Of a stretch of 30,502 nucleotides of DNA, positions 7,779 to 16,379 are shown piece by piece (position 1 is the stretch's first letter; each line of letters starts with the position of its first letter). The stretch comes from JAFAGX01 sp035622175 (GTDB lineage Bacteria > Acidobacteriota > Terriglobia > Terriglobales > Acidobacteriaceae), in the NCBI GenBank assembly GCA_035622175.1, contig DASPVV010000229.1, positions 1-30,502 of the forward strand, read 5' to 3'. Under the pieces are notes generated by a model, which had not been told where the DNA came from, did no database searches, and saw only the letters and a list, made by a program, of their open reading frames with translations. A program made the translations under genes and the position numbers.

Positions 7779-8560
7779 AATGTCTCCCTGTCGGTTCCGG
7801 AGCGCCCGAGCTCCCACGCCTTGGCATATTTCCAGGACACATAGGTCGCGTGGTAAAGGTGCAGCAAGAGACCTTCACGGCCGTCGAGAAATCCAAGGCG
7901 GAAGCCGTAGTTGTACAGGAAGGTGAGCAGGGGGCGAACGACGATATTGCGCAGACGAAACCCGCGATAGCCTTGCGCGCCGGCGAGCTCGGCTCCGGAT
8001 GAGGAGTACCGGTTCATGTGATCGAGATAGCCGCTCAGCCTGGGATAAGCGTGGTGCAGGAGGGCATGGTGGAGCTTGCCCGTAGGACCCCTCGCTTGGA
8101 TGGTGGGGTGGGCGCCGTATTCCTGAAACAACCCCGCACCGCGGCGCAGCAGGCGCAGCTTGCGATCGGGATAAAATCCCCCATGGCGAATCCAGCGGCC
8201 CAGAAAGAAATTCTTGCGCGGAATCCAGAAGCCTGCGACGTCGGGATGCGAAGTCAGCGCATCCTCAAGGATCTCCTTCACCAAGTCTGGTTCGAGGGCC
8301 TCGTCGGCATCGAGCTGCAACACCCAGTCGCCGGTTGCTTTGTCCATCGCTGAGTTCTTCTGCGCGGCAAACCCCTTCCAGGGCTCGCTGAAAATCTTCG
8401 CCCCAAAGGAGCGCGCGATTGCCAGCGTCGCGTCGGTCGAGCCGGAATCCACCACGATGATTTCGCCGCGGCCATCGCCCACCAGGGGAAGAACGCTGCG
8501 CAGCGTGCGAGCCAGGTTGGCCTCTTCGTTCTGGGTAATCAGGACGACGGAGAGCGTCAC
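7739..8560 (-). CDS. family 2 glycosyltransferase (WaaE-like)
   Basis: This protein of about 273 residues is a GT-A fold glycosyltransferase, probably adding a sugar to lipopolysaccharide or another envelope glycan at the cytoplasmic membrane face. LSVVLITQNEEANLARTL is the N-terminal nucleotide-binding strand, EIIVVDSGSTDAT follows, and LQLDADEALEPDL contains the DxD metal motif. FGLGRW-like FFLGRWIRHGGFYPD and the hydrophobic C-terminal segment ending YVSWKYAKAWE are typical of WaaE/KdtX relatives. I use the GTG at 8560; a TTG two codons upstream is possible. The normal family end appears to be just after AWELG; the last 20 or so codons run into the ADOP remnant on the other strand, so the natural stop was probably lost in the rearrangement. 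Confidence 0.88.
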   Translation of the reverse strand: MTLSVVLITQNEEANLARTLRSVLPLVGDGRGEIIVVDSGSTDATLAIARSFGAKIFSEPWKGFAAQKNSAMDKATGDWVLQLDADEALEPDLVKEILEDALTSHPDVAGFWIPRKNFFLGRWIRHGGFYPDRKLRLLRRGAGLFQEYGAHPTIQARGPTGKLHHALLHHAYPRLSGYLDHMNRYSSSGAELAGAQGYRGFRLRNIVVRPLLTFLYNYGFRLGFLDGREGLLLHLYHATYVSWKYAKAWELGRSGTDRETLPSRGGEQSHSGR

Positions 8561-8641
8561 GGGCAAAGCATAAACTGGAGAGCTAGGCGAGGGAAAGGGC
8601 GGTCAGGATGCGCCAGCGGGGCTCGTATGAGCCTCGACTCG

Positions 8642-8672
8642 GCATGCCAATTCGTTGGCGGAATTGGCATGC
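8642..8672. repeat. 12-bp perfect inverted repeat (hairpin) downstream of tolC-like gene
   Basis: GCATGCCAATTC (8642-8653) and GAATTGGCATGC (8661-8672) form a 12-bp perfect stem with a seven-base loop. Outside it, CCTCGA (8632-8637) can pair with TCGAGG (8685-8690), extending the structure with bulges. It lies 24 bp past the stop of the first TolC-like gene and upstream of the glycosyltransferase. There is no T-tract, so a Rho-independent terminator is doubtful; an mRNA 3'-end stabilising hairpin or protein site is possible. Confidence 0.7.
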
Positions 8673-8696
8673 GAATCGCGAGACTCGAGGGAAATC

Positions 8697-10874
8697 CTAG
8701 AATCCCAGAGGCTGAGGCGGTGGCACCGGCTGCGCCGAGGGGGGTGGCCCTGACAGGCCCGACTGGGCCGGCATGACCGATTGGGTTCCGGTGCGAGGCG
8801 CCACGTAGCGGATGTCGGGCATGTGAGTGACGTGCCCGCTCTCGGCATCGGCCATCACGATGCCGGCGCGCTCGAGCAGAAGTCCCGTGGCCCGATCCAT
8901 CTCGACTTCCGATTTTTCGTAAGCGGCCATCGCCGATACCAGGTTCGACTCGGCGGAGGTCAAGGCGGCTTCATCCTGCAAGACCGTGGTCGGAGTGCCC
9001 ACTCCGACGGCCAGCTTCTTCTGGTCCGAGTCGAGTGTTTCCCGCTGGAAATCGACCGCGGCTTGGGCGGCGTCAACCGCGGCGCGGTTCTGTTGGACAT
9101 CGAATTGCGCGTTGCGCGCTTCGATGCGGACCTGATTTTCCAGCTGCTGCAGGCGCACCTGGGCTTGGCGATACTCCAATTCGGCGCGCACCTGATCGGC
9201 GACCGCGGTGCGATTCCGCAGGGGCACGCTGAGCGTGATTCCCACTCCCTTGTCCGGGGATACGGAAGTGACCATCTGCTCGAGCGTGTTACCGTAGCTC
9301 ACCGGTCGACCCGAGCGAAACGGCGGCGCGGCGTTGGCGGGAGCGAAACACCCGAAGTGGCTCGTCTCGGAGGTACAAGTGCCGCCCAGAGACGGAGGCA
9401 CCAGGGTGGGGTTCACCTCCCCACCGATCCCGGAGCCGCCGTAATAGGCGTACACGCTGAGCTCGGGCAGCATGGCGTTGCGCACCGCTTTGTTATTGAT
9501 CTCCCGGGTATGCAGGTCGATGCGGGATTGGGTGAGCTCCGCGCGATGGCTCAAGGCGTCGTTGATCAGGTCTTCGATCGGGACCACCGGCTCCTTGGCC
9601 GGCAACTGCATGGCTGACGAGGGGATCACTTCGGCGCCGGCCAGGATCGGATCTTGCAGGTTGCGACTCAGGGCATTCTTGATGAGCAGTTCCTGCAACT
9701 CGAGGTTGGTCTGGGCCAAGATCACATTTTGCTGATCGGTCTCGACCACACTTTCCGCGCTCACGATTTGGATCGGGGGCAAGGTCCCGAACTGCACCTG
9801 TTTCTTGGTATCGGCCAGCGTGCGTTCGGCGAAGGCCAGCGCCTCCTGTTGCACTCTTACGTTTTCGTAGGCATAAACGAGGTTCCAATAGAGGTTTTCG
9901 ATCTGATCCACGGTGGTGATGATCTGCAGGCGGAAGGCGACATCGGAAATTTCCCGGTTGTTCTTGGCGATGCGGATGAAGCGAGTGTTGGGCAAAAAGC
10001 CGAATCCCTCGAGAAGATTCTGCGTAACCCGAAATTGAAAGTTGGAAGCGAGCCCGGGAGTGTAGGTCACCGTGGGATTGTTGCTGGTCGTGTGGGTGTT
10101 GTTGAATCCCACGAAAAGGTTGGTACCCGACTGAAAGCCCTGAGTATAGGTGAACGTGGCCGTGCCGGTGTTGGTATTCACCACGGGAATGGGGGTGAAG
10201 ATGCTCGTGGATTGCGCGAAGTTCCGATCCATCTGCAGGGTGCCGGTGAGGATGGGATCAAAACTGGTGATGGTGGAGCCAATGCCCAGAGTGGAGCTCA
10301 CCAGCCCGTTGGTGCCGGTCCCCACGCCTCCGGCGGCGACGCTGGTGCCGCCGGTGCCCGATCCCACGGCTCCGCTGAGGCCTCCTACCCCTCCGCCGGG
10401 TGTATTTTGCACGATACCGGTATTGACCCCGAGGACGTTCGCACCCGCCTGGGCGCGCAGGATATCGGTATCGGCAATATTCAAGTTGTAGCGCGCCAGC
10501 TCGATGTCGAGGTTGTTTTCAAGCGTCAGGGCGACGGCGTCGTTGATCGAAAGCAGGATCTTGCCGTCATGCATGAGCTGATCGATGCGTGGGGTGTTGT
10601 TCAATTTGGGAGGCGGCACGGTTTCGGGGCGATACGGCGTAATCACGTTGGGAAACTGCGCCGGCGGCCTCGAGTAATCCTGGCTCACCGAGCTCACGGG
10701 CAAGCTGGCGGGCGCGGGGTTGGGAGCTTGCGGCAGCGCCGACGGGCCGGCCGCCGGCTGGGAGGTTGGCCCGGCGGTCGAGCCCTCTTGGCCCGCCGCG
10801 TTGATCGTGGATGCTACCAGCCCAATCGTCAGGGATACGGCAAGAATCGACGGATGCAAACGAGCGAACGGCAT
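8697..10874 (-). CDS. TolC-family outer-membrane efflux protein (copy 1)
   Basis: This 725-residue protein is predicted to be an outer-membrane channel of the TolC family. It starts with a signal peptide (MPFARLHPSILAVSLTIGLVAST...NAAG), then a Pro-rich linker, a motif ending TPRIDQLMHDGKILLSINDAVALTLENN, and two long alpha-helical OEP repeats rich in Gln, Glu and Ala. A Gly/Thr/Ser-rich low-complexity segment, about residues 158-203, interrupts the first repeat. The total length exceeds typical TolC (about 450-500 residues). I chose the ATG at 10874, preceded by AAGGAG six bases upstream; the frame stays open 17 codons further. It is a tandem paralogue of the next gene, 223 bp away. No membrane-fusion protein or pump gene is adjacent. 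Confidence 0.9.
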   Translation of the reverse strand: MPFARLHPSILAVSLTIGLVASTINAAGQEGSTAGPTSQPAAGPSALPQAPNPAPASLPVSSVSQDYSRPPAQFPNVITPYRPETVPPPKLNNTPRIDQLMHDGKILLSINDAVALTLENNLDIELARYNLNIADTDILRAQAGANVLGVNTGIVQNTPGGGVGGLSGAVGSGTGGTSVAAGGVGTGTNGLVSSTLGIGSTITSFDPILTGTLQMDRNFAQSTSIFTPIPVVNTNTGTATFTYTQGFQSGTNLFVGFNNTHTTSNNPTVTYTPGLASNFQFRVTQNLLEGFGFLPNTRFIRIAKNNREISDVAFRLQIITTVDQIENLYWNLVYAYENVRVQQEALAFAERTLADTKKQVQFGTLPPIQIVSAESVVETDQQNVILAQTNLELQELLIKNALSRNLQDPILAGAEVIPSSAMQLPAKEPVVPIEDLINDALSHRAELTQSRIDLHTREINNKAVRNAMLPELSVYAYYGGSGIGGEVNPTLVPPSLGGTCTSETSHFGCFAPANAAPPFRSGRPVSYGNTLEQMVTSVSPDKGVGITLSVPLRNRTAVADQVRAELEYRQAQVRLQQLENQVRIEARNAQFDVQQNRAAVDAAQAAVDFQRETLDSDQKKLAVGVGTPTTVLQDEAALTSAESNLVSAMAAYEKSEVEMDRATGLLLERAGIVMADAESGHVTHMPDIRYVAPRTGTQSVMPAQSGLSGPPPSAQPVPPPQPLGF

Positions 10875-11097
10875 TCTTTTCTCCTTGAACTCGGGATCGC
10901 GGATGTTGGTGCAGAGCTGCTCCATATCGGATGCTAAGCGCGCTCGCAGCGGCGCAGCAAGCGAGACGGATATCGAACGGCAAATTGTAAAAATTTATCA
11001 ACGGACGTGCGGGTCGGCAGGCAAGAAAGTCGAGGCGGCCTCGGAACCGATCCGAAGCGCGAGCCCGAGGTTTCCTTCTAGGATTCCCCTGGGCGTC

Positions 11098-13218
11098 TCA
11101 GGGGAGAGACTGCGGTTGCTCCGGCCTTCGTGGTTGGGCCGAGGGCATCACCGATTCTGGGTTCGGGCGCGGGGCCACGTAGGGTACATTCGGCATGTGG
11201 CTGACCTGGCCGCGCTCGGCATCGGTCATGATGATGCCCGCGTGATCGAGCAGCACGCCGGTGGCTCGATCCAGTTCCAGGCGCGATTTCTCGTAGTTTG
11301 CCAGGGCGGACACCAGAGTCGATTCGGCGGTGGCCAAGGCGGATTCGTTCTGCAACACCAGCGTGCCGGTCGAAGCGCCCAGATTCAACTTCTTCTGTTC
11401 CGCCTCCAAGGATTGCCGGCCCAGTTCGACCGCGGCGCGAGCCGAATCCACCGCCGCCCGGTTTTGGGCGACGACGAATTGCGCGTTGCGCACCTCGATG
11501 CGAATCTGGTTTTCGATCTGCTGCAGACGCATTTGCGCCTGCCGGTATTCGAGTTCTGCCCGTACCTGGTTGGCCTGCGCGTTGCGATTCCCGATGGGAA
11601 TATTCAGAGTCAGTCCCACGCCTTTGTCGGGGGCCGTCGAAGTCACCAGATCATTCAACGCAGTGCTATAGCTCCGGGTGGTGGTGCTCGGCACCAGGAT
11701 CTCACCGTTGACGTCCGGGTTGGGGCCCGAGCAGAAGCCGAGGTCTCGGATCTGGGGTGATTGGTTCGAGCATAGATTGGCCGGGTTCTGCGCGCCCCCC
11801 AATCCTGATCCGCCATAGTAGGCGAACGCGTCTAAGGTTGGGAGTTGAGCATTGCGAACCGCCTTGTTGTTGATTTCCCGGTTGCTGAGATCGATTCTCG
11901 ATTGGGCTAACTCGGGCCGATGGCCGAGCGCATCATTCACCAGGTCTTCGGTGGGAACGACCGGTTCTTGTTCCGGCAGCTGCATGGTAGAAGTGGGAAT
12001 GACTTCGGCGTCAGCCAGCACCGGATCATGCAGGTTCCGGCTCAGGGCGTTCTTCATCAACAGCTCCTGCAGTTGCAGGTTGTTTTGGGCCGCGATCAGG
12101 TTTTGCTGGTCCGCCGCAACCGTACTCTGGGCGCGAACCACTTCGATGGGGGCAAGGCTCCCGATCTGCACCTGCTTCTGAGCGTCCGACAAGGTCTTCT
12201 GGGCAAACGCCAGCGCCTCCTTCTGGACCCTGGCGTTCTCGTAGGCAAACACCAGGTCCCAATACATGTTTTCGATCTGGTCTACGGTCGTGGTGGTTTG
12301 CAGACGAAACGCGACGTCGGAGATTTCCCGGTTATTTTTGGCGATGCGGATGAAGCGGGAGTTGGGCAAAACCCCGAGGCCCTGCAATAAGTGCTGCGTG
12401 AGGCGAGCCTGGAAGGCGGTATTGATGAGTGGACTGTAATTGTTGAATGGGCCATTGGTGGTGATGCGGCTGTTATAGAACCCCACCCCCAGGTTGGTGC
12501 CCGACTGCAATTCCTGGTTATAAACAAAATTATAGGTTTGCGTGTTTTCTGCCAGAACCGGAACACCGGTGAAGACACTGCTGGCGATGGTGTTGTTGTG
12601 GTCCAGTTGGATGTTCGCGCTGACGACCGGGTCGAAGCTGGTGATGGGCACTCCAATGCCCAGGGTCGAGCTGACCAAACCGAAGGTTCCGGCGCCGATC
12701 CCACCGGCAGCCACACTGGTGCCGCCGGTACCGGATCCCACCAAACTCCCCAGGCCGCCGACGCCGCCCCCGGGGGTATTTTGCACCACCCCGAAGTTCA
12801 CTCCCAGAATGCTAGCCCCGGATTTGGCCCGTAAAACGTCGGTATCGGCGATGTTCAAGTTGTATCGCGAGATCGCCATATCCAGGTTGTTCTCGAGCGC
12901 CAGGGCCACGGCGTCATTGATCGACAGCATGATCTTGCCGTCATGGAGCAACTGGTCCATCCGCGGGGTATTGCTGAGATTCGGCGGTGGGACGTGCCGA
13001 GGAGAATACGGGGTGAGGGGATTCGGAAAATATCCCCGCGGCTTCGAATAGTCCGTGGTTACAAAACCTTGTGGTTGCGGGGTTGCAACCGGAGCGGAGT
13101 CGGAGCCCTGGCGGGATGGCGCATTCTGTTGCGACCCATCTTGTGCCCAGCCGCTGAGACTCAGCAGGAACCCGAATACGACGACCAGCAACCGTATAGT
13201 AAAACTCAAACGAGGCAT
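11098..13218 (-). CDS. TolC-family outer-membrane efflux protein (copy 2)
   Basis: This 706-residue protein has the same architecture as the gene that follows it: a signal peptide (MPRLSFTIRLLVVVFGFLLSLSGWAQ), the segment DYSKPRGYFPNPLTPYSP, the TPRMDQLLHDGKIMLSINDAVALALENN motif (about 84-111), a Gly-rich insert (about 147-190), and two alpha-helical OEP repeats. Long identical stretches, such as FIRIAKNNREISDVAFRLQ and NTPGGGVGG, show that the two arose by tandem duplication. The C-terminal tail ends with MPNVPYVAPRPN and a Pro/Gln-rich end. A GGAG lies about nine bases before the ATG. The 223-bp gap to copy 1 holds no gene; only a weak possible hairpin (CCTCGG 11039-11044 with CCGAGG 11065-11070) was seen. 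Its cargo is unknown. Confidence 0.9.
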   Translation of the reverse strand: MPRLSFTIRLLVVVFGFLLSLSGWAQDGSQQNAPSRQGSDSAPVATPQPQGFVTTDYSKPRGYFPNPLTPYSPRHVPPPNLSNTPRMDQLLHDGKIMLSINDAVALALENNLDMAISRYNLNIADTDVLRAKSGASILGVNFGVVQNTPGGGVGGLGSLVGSGTGGTSVAAGGIGAGTFGLVSSTLGIGVPITSFDPVVSANIQLDHNNTIASSVFTGVPVLAENTQTYNFVYNQELQSGTNLGVGFYNSRITTNGPFNNYSPLINTAFQARLTQHLLQGLGVLPNSRFIRIAKNNREISDVAFRLQTTTTVDQIENMYWDLVFAYENARVQKEALAFAQKTLSDAQKQVQIGSLAPIEVVRAQSTVAADQQNLIAAQNNLQLQELLMKNALSRNLHDPVLADAEVIPTSTMQLPEQEPVVPTEDLVNDALGHRPELAQSRIDLSNREINNKAVRNAQLPTLDAFAYYGGSGLGGAQNPANLCSNQSPQIRDLGFCSGPNPDVNGEILVPSTTTRSYSTALNDLVTSTAPDKGVGLTLNIPIGNRNAQANQVRAELEYRQAQMRLQQIENQIRIEVRNAQFVVAQNRAAVDSARAAVELGRQSLEAEQKKLNLGASTGTLVLQNESALATAESTLVSALANYEKSRLELDRATGVLLDHAGIIMTDAERGQVSHMPNVPYVAPRPNPESVMPSAQPRRPEQPQSLP

Positions 13219-13375
13219 TCGCTCATCTCCATAGAAGAGGGGTGGGAAGGCAACGAGGCACTTCTAAACACGAGTAGTACGCAAAATGCCGCCTCCCGGT
13301 TTCAGCTTTGTTCGCTCCCAGCCGGCATCCTCGAGATCACAAGCGGCGCAAGGGAATGCCATAGTATAGCCAAGG

Positions 13376-13396
13376 CCGCCCGAGGGAATCGGGCGG
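13376..13396 (+). repeat. GC-rich hairpin in the region upstream of truA
   Basis: CCGCCCGA (13376-13383) and TCGGGCGG (13389-13396) form a perfect 8-bp stem with loop GGGAA, 51 bp before the truA ATG. It lies in the 229-bp divergent region between the second TolC-like gene and truA. If transcribed it would structure the truA leader; it could equally be incidental in GC-rich DNA. Confidence 0.45.
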
Positions 13397-13447
13397 GCAC
13401 CATGGCGGCGCCAGGGGCCGCCCGCGGGTGCGCAAATAGCAATCCAG

Positions 13448-14200
13448 ATGCGAAACGTCAAGCTCATACTCGCCTATGATGGCTCCGAGTTCTCCGGCTG
13501 GCAGGTGCAACCGCGTGTGGCCACGATTCAAGGCACGCTGGCCTCAGCCCTTGCACGTCTCACCGGGGAAAAGGTGTTGCCCCAAGGCTCCGGACGCACC
13601 GACGCCGGCGTGCACGCGCTCGCCCAAGTGGCCAGCTTCTCGACCGCATCGCCGATTCCTATCGATCACCTTGTCCCGGCTCTGAACCACATCTTGCCGG
13701 GCTCCATTCGTGTGCTCGAAGCGCAGGAGGTTCCGCTCGAATTTCATGCCCGCAAATCAGCGCGGGCTAAGACCTACCGCTACCGATTGTACCGCGCTTC
13801 CCTCTGCCCGCCCTTCTTGGCACGTTACGTTTGGCACTATCCCTTCCCCTTGAACGAACCCGCCGTCGCCGAGGCGGCCCACCTGGTGGTTGGAGAGCAC
13901 GATTTCGCATCGTTCGCCGCCGTCGATCCGGAGCTCGGCAGCGAGGAAGGCAACCCTTCGAGCGTGCGCCGGATCTTCCACTCGAGCTGGACCCGGACGG
14001 GAGAGGAGCTGGTTTACACCGTGCAGGGCAACGGTTTTTTGCACCACATGGTGCGGAACCTTGTCGGAACCTTCATGTTGGTGGGCAAGGGCACGCTTCA
14101 GCCCGAGGATGTAATGCGGATTCTCGAGAAGCGAAACCGTTCGGCGGCGGGCGCTACGGCGCCGGCCAACGGATTGTACCTGGTAGGTGTGGAGTATTAA
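13448..14200 (+). CDS. truA: tRNA pseudouridine(38-40) synthase TruA
   Basis: This 250-residue enzyme makes pseudouridine at positions 38-40 of the anticodon stem of many tRNAs. LAYDGSEFSGWQVQP (8-22) is the N-terminal signature, GSGRTDAGVHALAQVASF (47-64) holds the catalytic Asp52, KTYRYRLYR lies in the middle, and FLHHMVRNLVGTFMLVGKG is the C-terminal signature. Length and motifs are normal for the family. No Shine-Dalgarno is evident in front of the ATG; a GC-rich hairpin lies upstream. It begins a run of plus-strand genes and is followed after 42 bp by an aldehyde dehydrogenase gene. Confidence 0.96.
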   Translation: MRNVKLILAYDGSEFSGWQVQPRVATIQGTLASALARLTGEKVLPQGSGRTDAGVHALAQVASFSTASPIPIDHLVPALNHILPGSIRVLEAQEVPLEFHARKSARAKTYRYRLYRASLCPPFLARYVWHYPFPLNEPAVAEAAHLVVGEHDFASFAAVDPELGSEEGNPSSVRRIFHSSWTRTGEELVYTVQGNGFLHHMVRNLVGTFMLVGKGTLQPEDVMRILEKRNRSAAGATAPANGLYLVGVEY

Positions 14201-14242
14201 GCTACCTCACAGGCAGGTGCCGGCGACACCACGGACGGCTGG

Positions 14243-15811
14243 ATGGCGATGGAGGTCCAAAGCGCGGCCCGCAAGATCGTTTCCCGGAACCCTGCCACCG
14301 GTGAGCTCATCGCTGAATTTGAGCCGACCAGCGAGGTGGAAGTCGAGGCTGCGGTCGCACGCGCGCGCCGGGCCCAACCAAGTTGGGAGGAAATCGGCCT
14401 CGAGCGGCGCGCCCGAATTCTGGGCAAGTTTCAGAAACTTTTGCAGGAAAGAAAGTCCGAAGTGGCCGAGGTCATTACCCAGGAGACCGGCAAGCCCCTG
14501 GGGGAAGGTCTGCTCACCGAGATTCTGGTAGTTCTCGATGGGGTGCGTTTCTGCCGAGACCACGCCTTTCGTTGCCTCCGCGAAGAGGCCGTTCCCCATG
14601 CCAATTGGGCCCTAAAGACCAAGTCGGGCCGCATTCGGCGAGAGCCCTATGGAGTGATCGGGATCATTGCGCCGTGGAATTACCCGTTTTCGATTCCGGC
14701 CAGCGAAACCTTGGCCGCGCTCGTGGCCGGCAACGCCGTGGTGCTGAAGCCTTCCGAACGAACCCCGTGTACGGCCCTTGCGCTAAGAGACCTTCTGGCC
14801 GAGGCGGGTGTCCCGCGCGACGTTTTCCAGGCCATCGTGGGAGATGGCATCACCGGATCGGCCCTCCTCCATTCCCCCATCGACAAGCTGGTGTTCACCG
14901 GCAGTCTCGAGACCGGCAAGCAGATCGCACAGGCGGCGGCCTCCCGACTGCTTCCCCTGGTCTTGGAGCTGGGCGGAAAGGACCCCATGCTGGTGCTGGC
15001 GGATGCGGACGTGGAGGTCGCCTCGAGTGGTGCCGTGTGGGGCGCGTTTATGAATGCCGGCCAGGCTTGTCTTTCCGTGGAGCGCTGTTACGTCGATCGC
15101 CACCTGTACGAACCGTTCCTGGCGGCCTGCGTACGCAAAACGCGTCGCTTGCGGATCGGCAACGGGCAGGCGGCTGCAATCGATGTCGGTCCCCTGATGG
15201 GAGAACGCCAGGTGCAGATGGTTCAATCGCAGATCGAAGATGCGGTGGCGCAGGGAGCGCGGGTGCTTGTCGGCGGCTCGCGCCTTGAAAGCCTGGGATC
15301 GAACTTCTATGCTCCCACCGTGCTCGCCGACGTCACTCATCAAATGCGGGTGATGCGGGAGGAGACATTTGGGCCGGTGCTGCCCGTGATGCCCTTCGAC
15401 AGCGAGAGCGAGGCCGTTCGCCTGGCGAATGATTGCCAATATGGACTCGGAGCCAGCATCTGGACGCGGGATCGTCGCCGGGGAGAGCGATTAGCCGGGC
15501 ACATCCACGCCGGTACGGTCATGGTCAACGATGCGGTATCCTGTTTCGGTATCGCCGAGGCTCCGCATGGAGGGATGAGGATGAGCGGGCTGGGGCGGAC
15601 GCACGGGAGATTTGGACTGGAGGAAATGGTTCGCGTCAAATATGTAGATTCGGACCGCATGCCGGGCAGAAAAAAGGCCTGGTGGTACGGATACAGCGAA
15701 GGATTGCAGATGGGAGCATTGATCGACCTGATGTTTGCGCGCAGGGTGGGACAACGTTTGCGCGGAGCATGGAAGTTCGTAGCCGCCCTGAAATCAAGCG
15801 AGAGGCTCTAG
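14243..15811 (+). CDS. NAD(P)-dependent aldehyde dehydrogenase
   Basis: This 522-residue protein is a complete aldehyde dehydrogenase that oxidises an aldehyde to the acid. Key residues are in place: Asn146 in PWNYPFS, Lys169 in VVLKPSERTP, the general base Glu242 in LELGGKDP, and the nucleophile Cys276 in NAGQACLSVERCYV. EETFGPVLPVMPF is the conserved substrate-side loop. The C-terminus runs about 40 residues past the usual end, with a Lys/Arg/Trp-rich tail (KKAWWYGYSEGLQMG); similar extensions occur in membrane-associated fatty aldehyde dehydrogenases, so a long-chain aldehyde is a reasonable guess only. A second ATG two codons into the frame (14249) could be the true start. The next gene begins one base after its stop, so the two are surely cotranscribed. 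Confidence 0.93.
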   Translation: MAMEVQSAARKIVSRNPATGELIAEFEPTSEVEVEAAVARARRAQPSWEEIGLERRARILGKFQKLLQERKSEVAEVITQETGKPLGEGLLTEILVVLDGVRFCRDHAFRCLREEAVPHANWALKTKSGRIRREPYGVIGIIAPWNYPFSIPASETLAALVAGNAVVLKPSERTPCTALALRDLLAEAGVPRDVFQAIVGDGITGSALLHSPIDKLVFTGSLETGKQIAQAAASRLLPLVLELGGKDPMLVLADADVEVASSGAVWGAFMNAGQACLSVERCYVDRHLYEPFLAACVRKTRRLRIGNGQAAAIDVGPLMGERQVQMVQSQIEDAVAQGARVLVGGSRLESLGSNFYAPTVLADVTHQMRVMREETFGPVLPVMPFDSESEAVRLANDCQYGLGASIWTRDRRRGERLAGHIHAGTVMVNDAVSCFGIAEAPHGGMRMSGLGRTHGRFGLEEMVRVKYVDSDRMPGRKKAWWYGYSEGLQMGALIDLMFARRVGQRLRGAWKFVAALKSSERL

Positions 15812-15812
15812 C

Positions 15813-16289
15813 ATGTCGACCGTCGATCCCGAGCGTGCATGGTTACGCCGTACTCTCGCCCCACTCGCCGATCGGGGTGCCAAGGCAGCCCGCAACGCTT
15901 CCGGGGAGTTTGCCGGTGTTCAGGGTGCGGGGAAGGCTCCCGTCGAAATCCTGGCGCCTATCGGGGACTTGCTCGACTGGGGGTTGTCGATGGCCAGGGG
16001 AAAGCCGCAATGGCGGGTTTCGACACCCCTTCCCTGGAGAGAGGAGGTGGAGCGTTTCTTCACCGCCTTAGAGAATTTTGACCGCTACCTGGCTTCGACG
16101 GAGCCACTCGAAACGCCCGCCCCAAAGCTGTTTCAAGGTCCCATCGCCGATGCTCTGACCCACGTCGGGCAGATTGCCAGGCTGCGCCGGCTGGCGGGTG
16201 CACCGATCCAAGGTGAGAACTATTTCGTTGCCGCCATCACCGCCGGTCGGGTCGGCCCCGATCAGGCGCCTCCCCAGCAAGAGTTCTGA
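15813..16289 (+). CDS. DinB-like protein of unknown function
   Basis: This 158-residue protein is not assigned a firm function. IGDLLDWGLSMARG, then WREEVERFFTALENFDRYLAS, and near the end FQGPIADALTHVGQIARLRRLAG read like the helices of a DinB/YfiT-type four-helix bundle, with the last His (in THVGQ) at a position that often binds metal in that family. Other metal-ligand His residues of canonical DinB are not clearly present, so metal binding may be lost. It starts one base after the aldehyde dehydrogenase stop and is probably translated together with it. A role tied to the aldehyde dehydrogenase cannot be excluded. The DinB assignment is a pattern match by eye. Confidence 0.7.
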   Translation: MSTVDPERAWLRRTLAPLADRGAKAARNASGEFAGVQGAGKAPVEILAPIGDLLDWGLSMARGKPQWRVSTPLPWREEVERFFTALENFDRYLASTEPLETPAPKLFQGPIADALTHVGQIARLRRLAGAPIQGENYFVAAITAGRVGPDQAPPQQEF

Positions 16290-16379
16290 GCCCGTGCCCA
16301 TTCCTGGCGAGCCGCGAACCGCTTGGGTACAATAAAAACACCACCCGGCAGCGATTGGCTGCTTCGACGAGGTCAGCGC

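Noticed and set aside
9654..10937. 427-codon open frame opposite the first TolC-like gene
   Set aside because: Antisense shadow with low-complexity composition; the minus-strand gene has signal peptide, Shine-Dalgarno and family motifs.
11039..11070. Possible terminator hairpin between the two TolC-like genes
   Set aside because: The stem is only six pairs with a 20-base loop and no T-tract follows on the minus strand.
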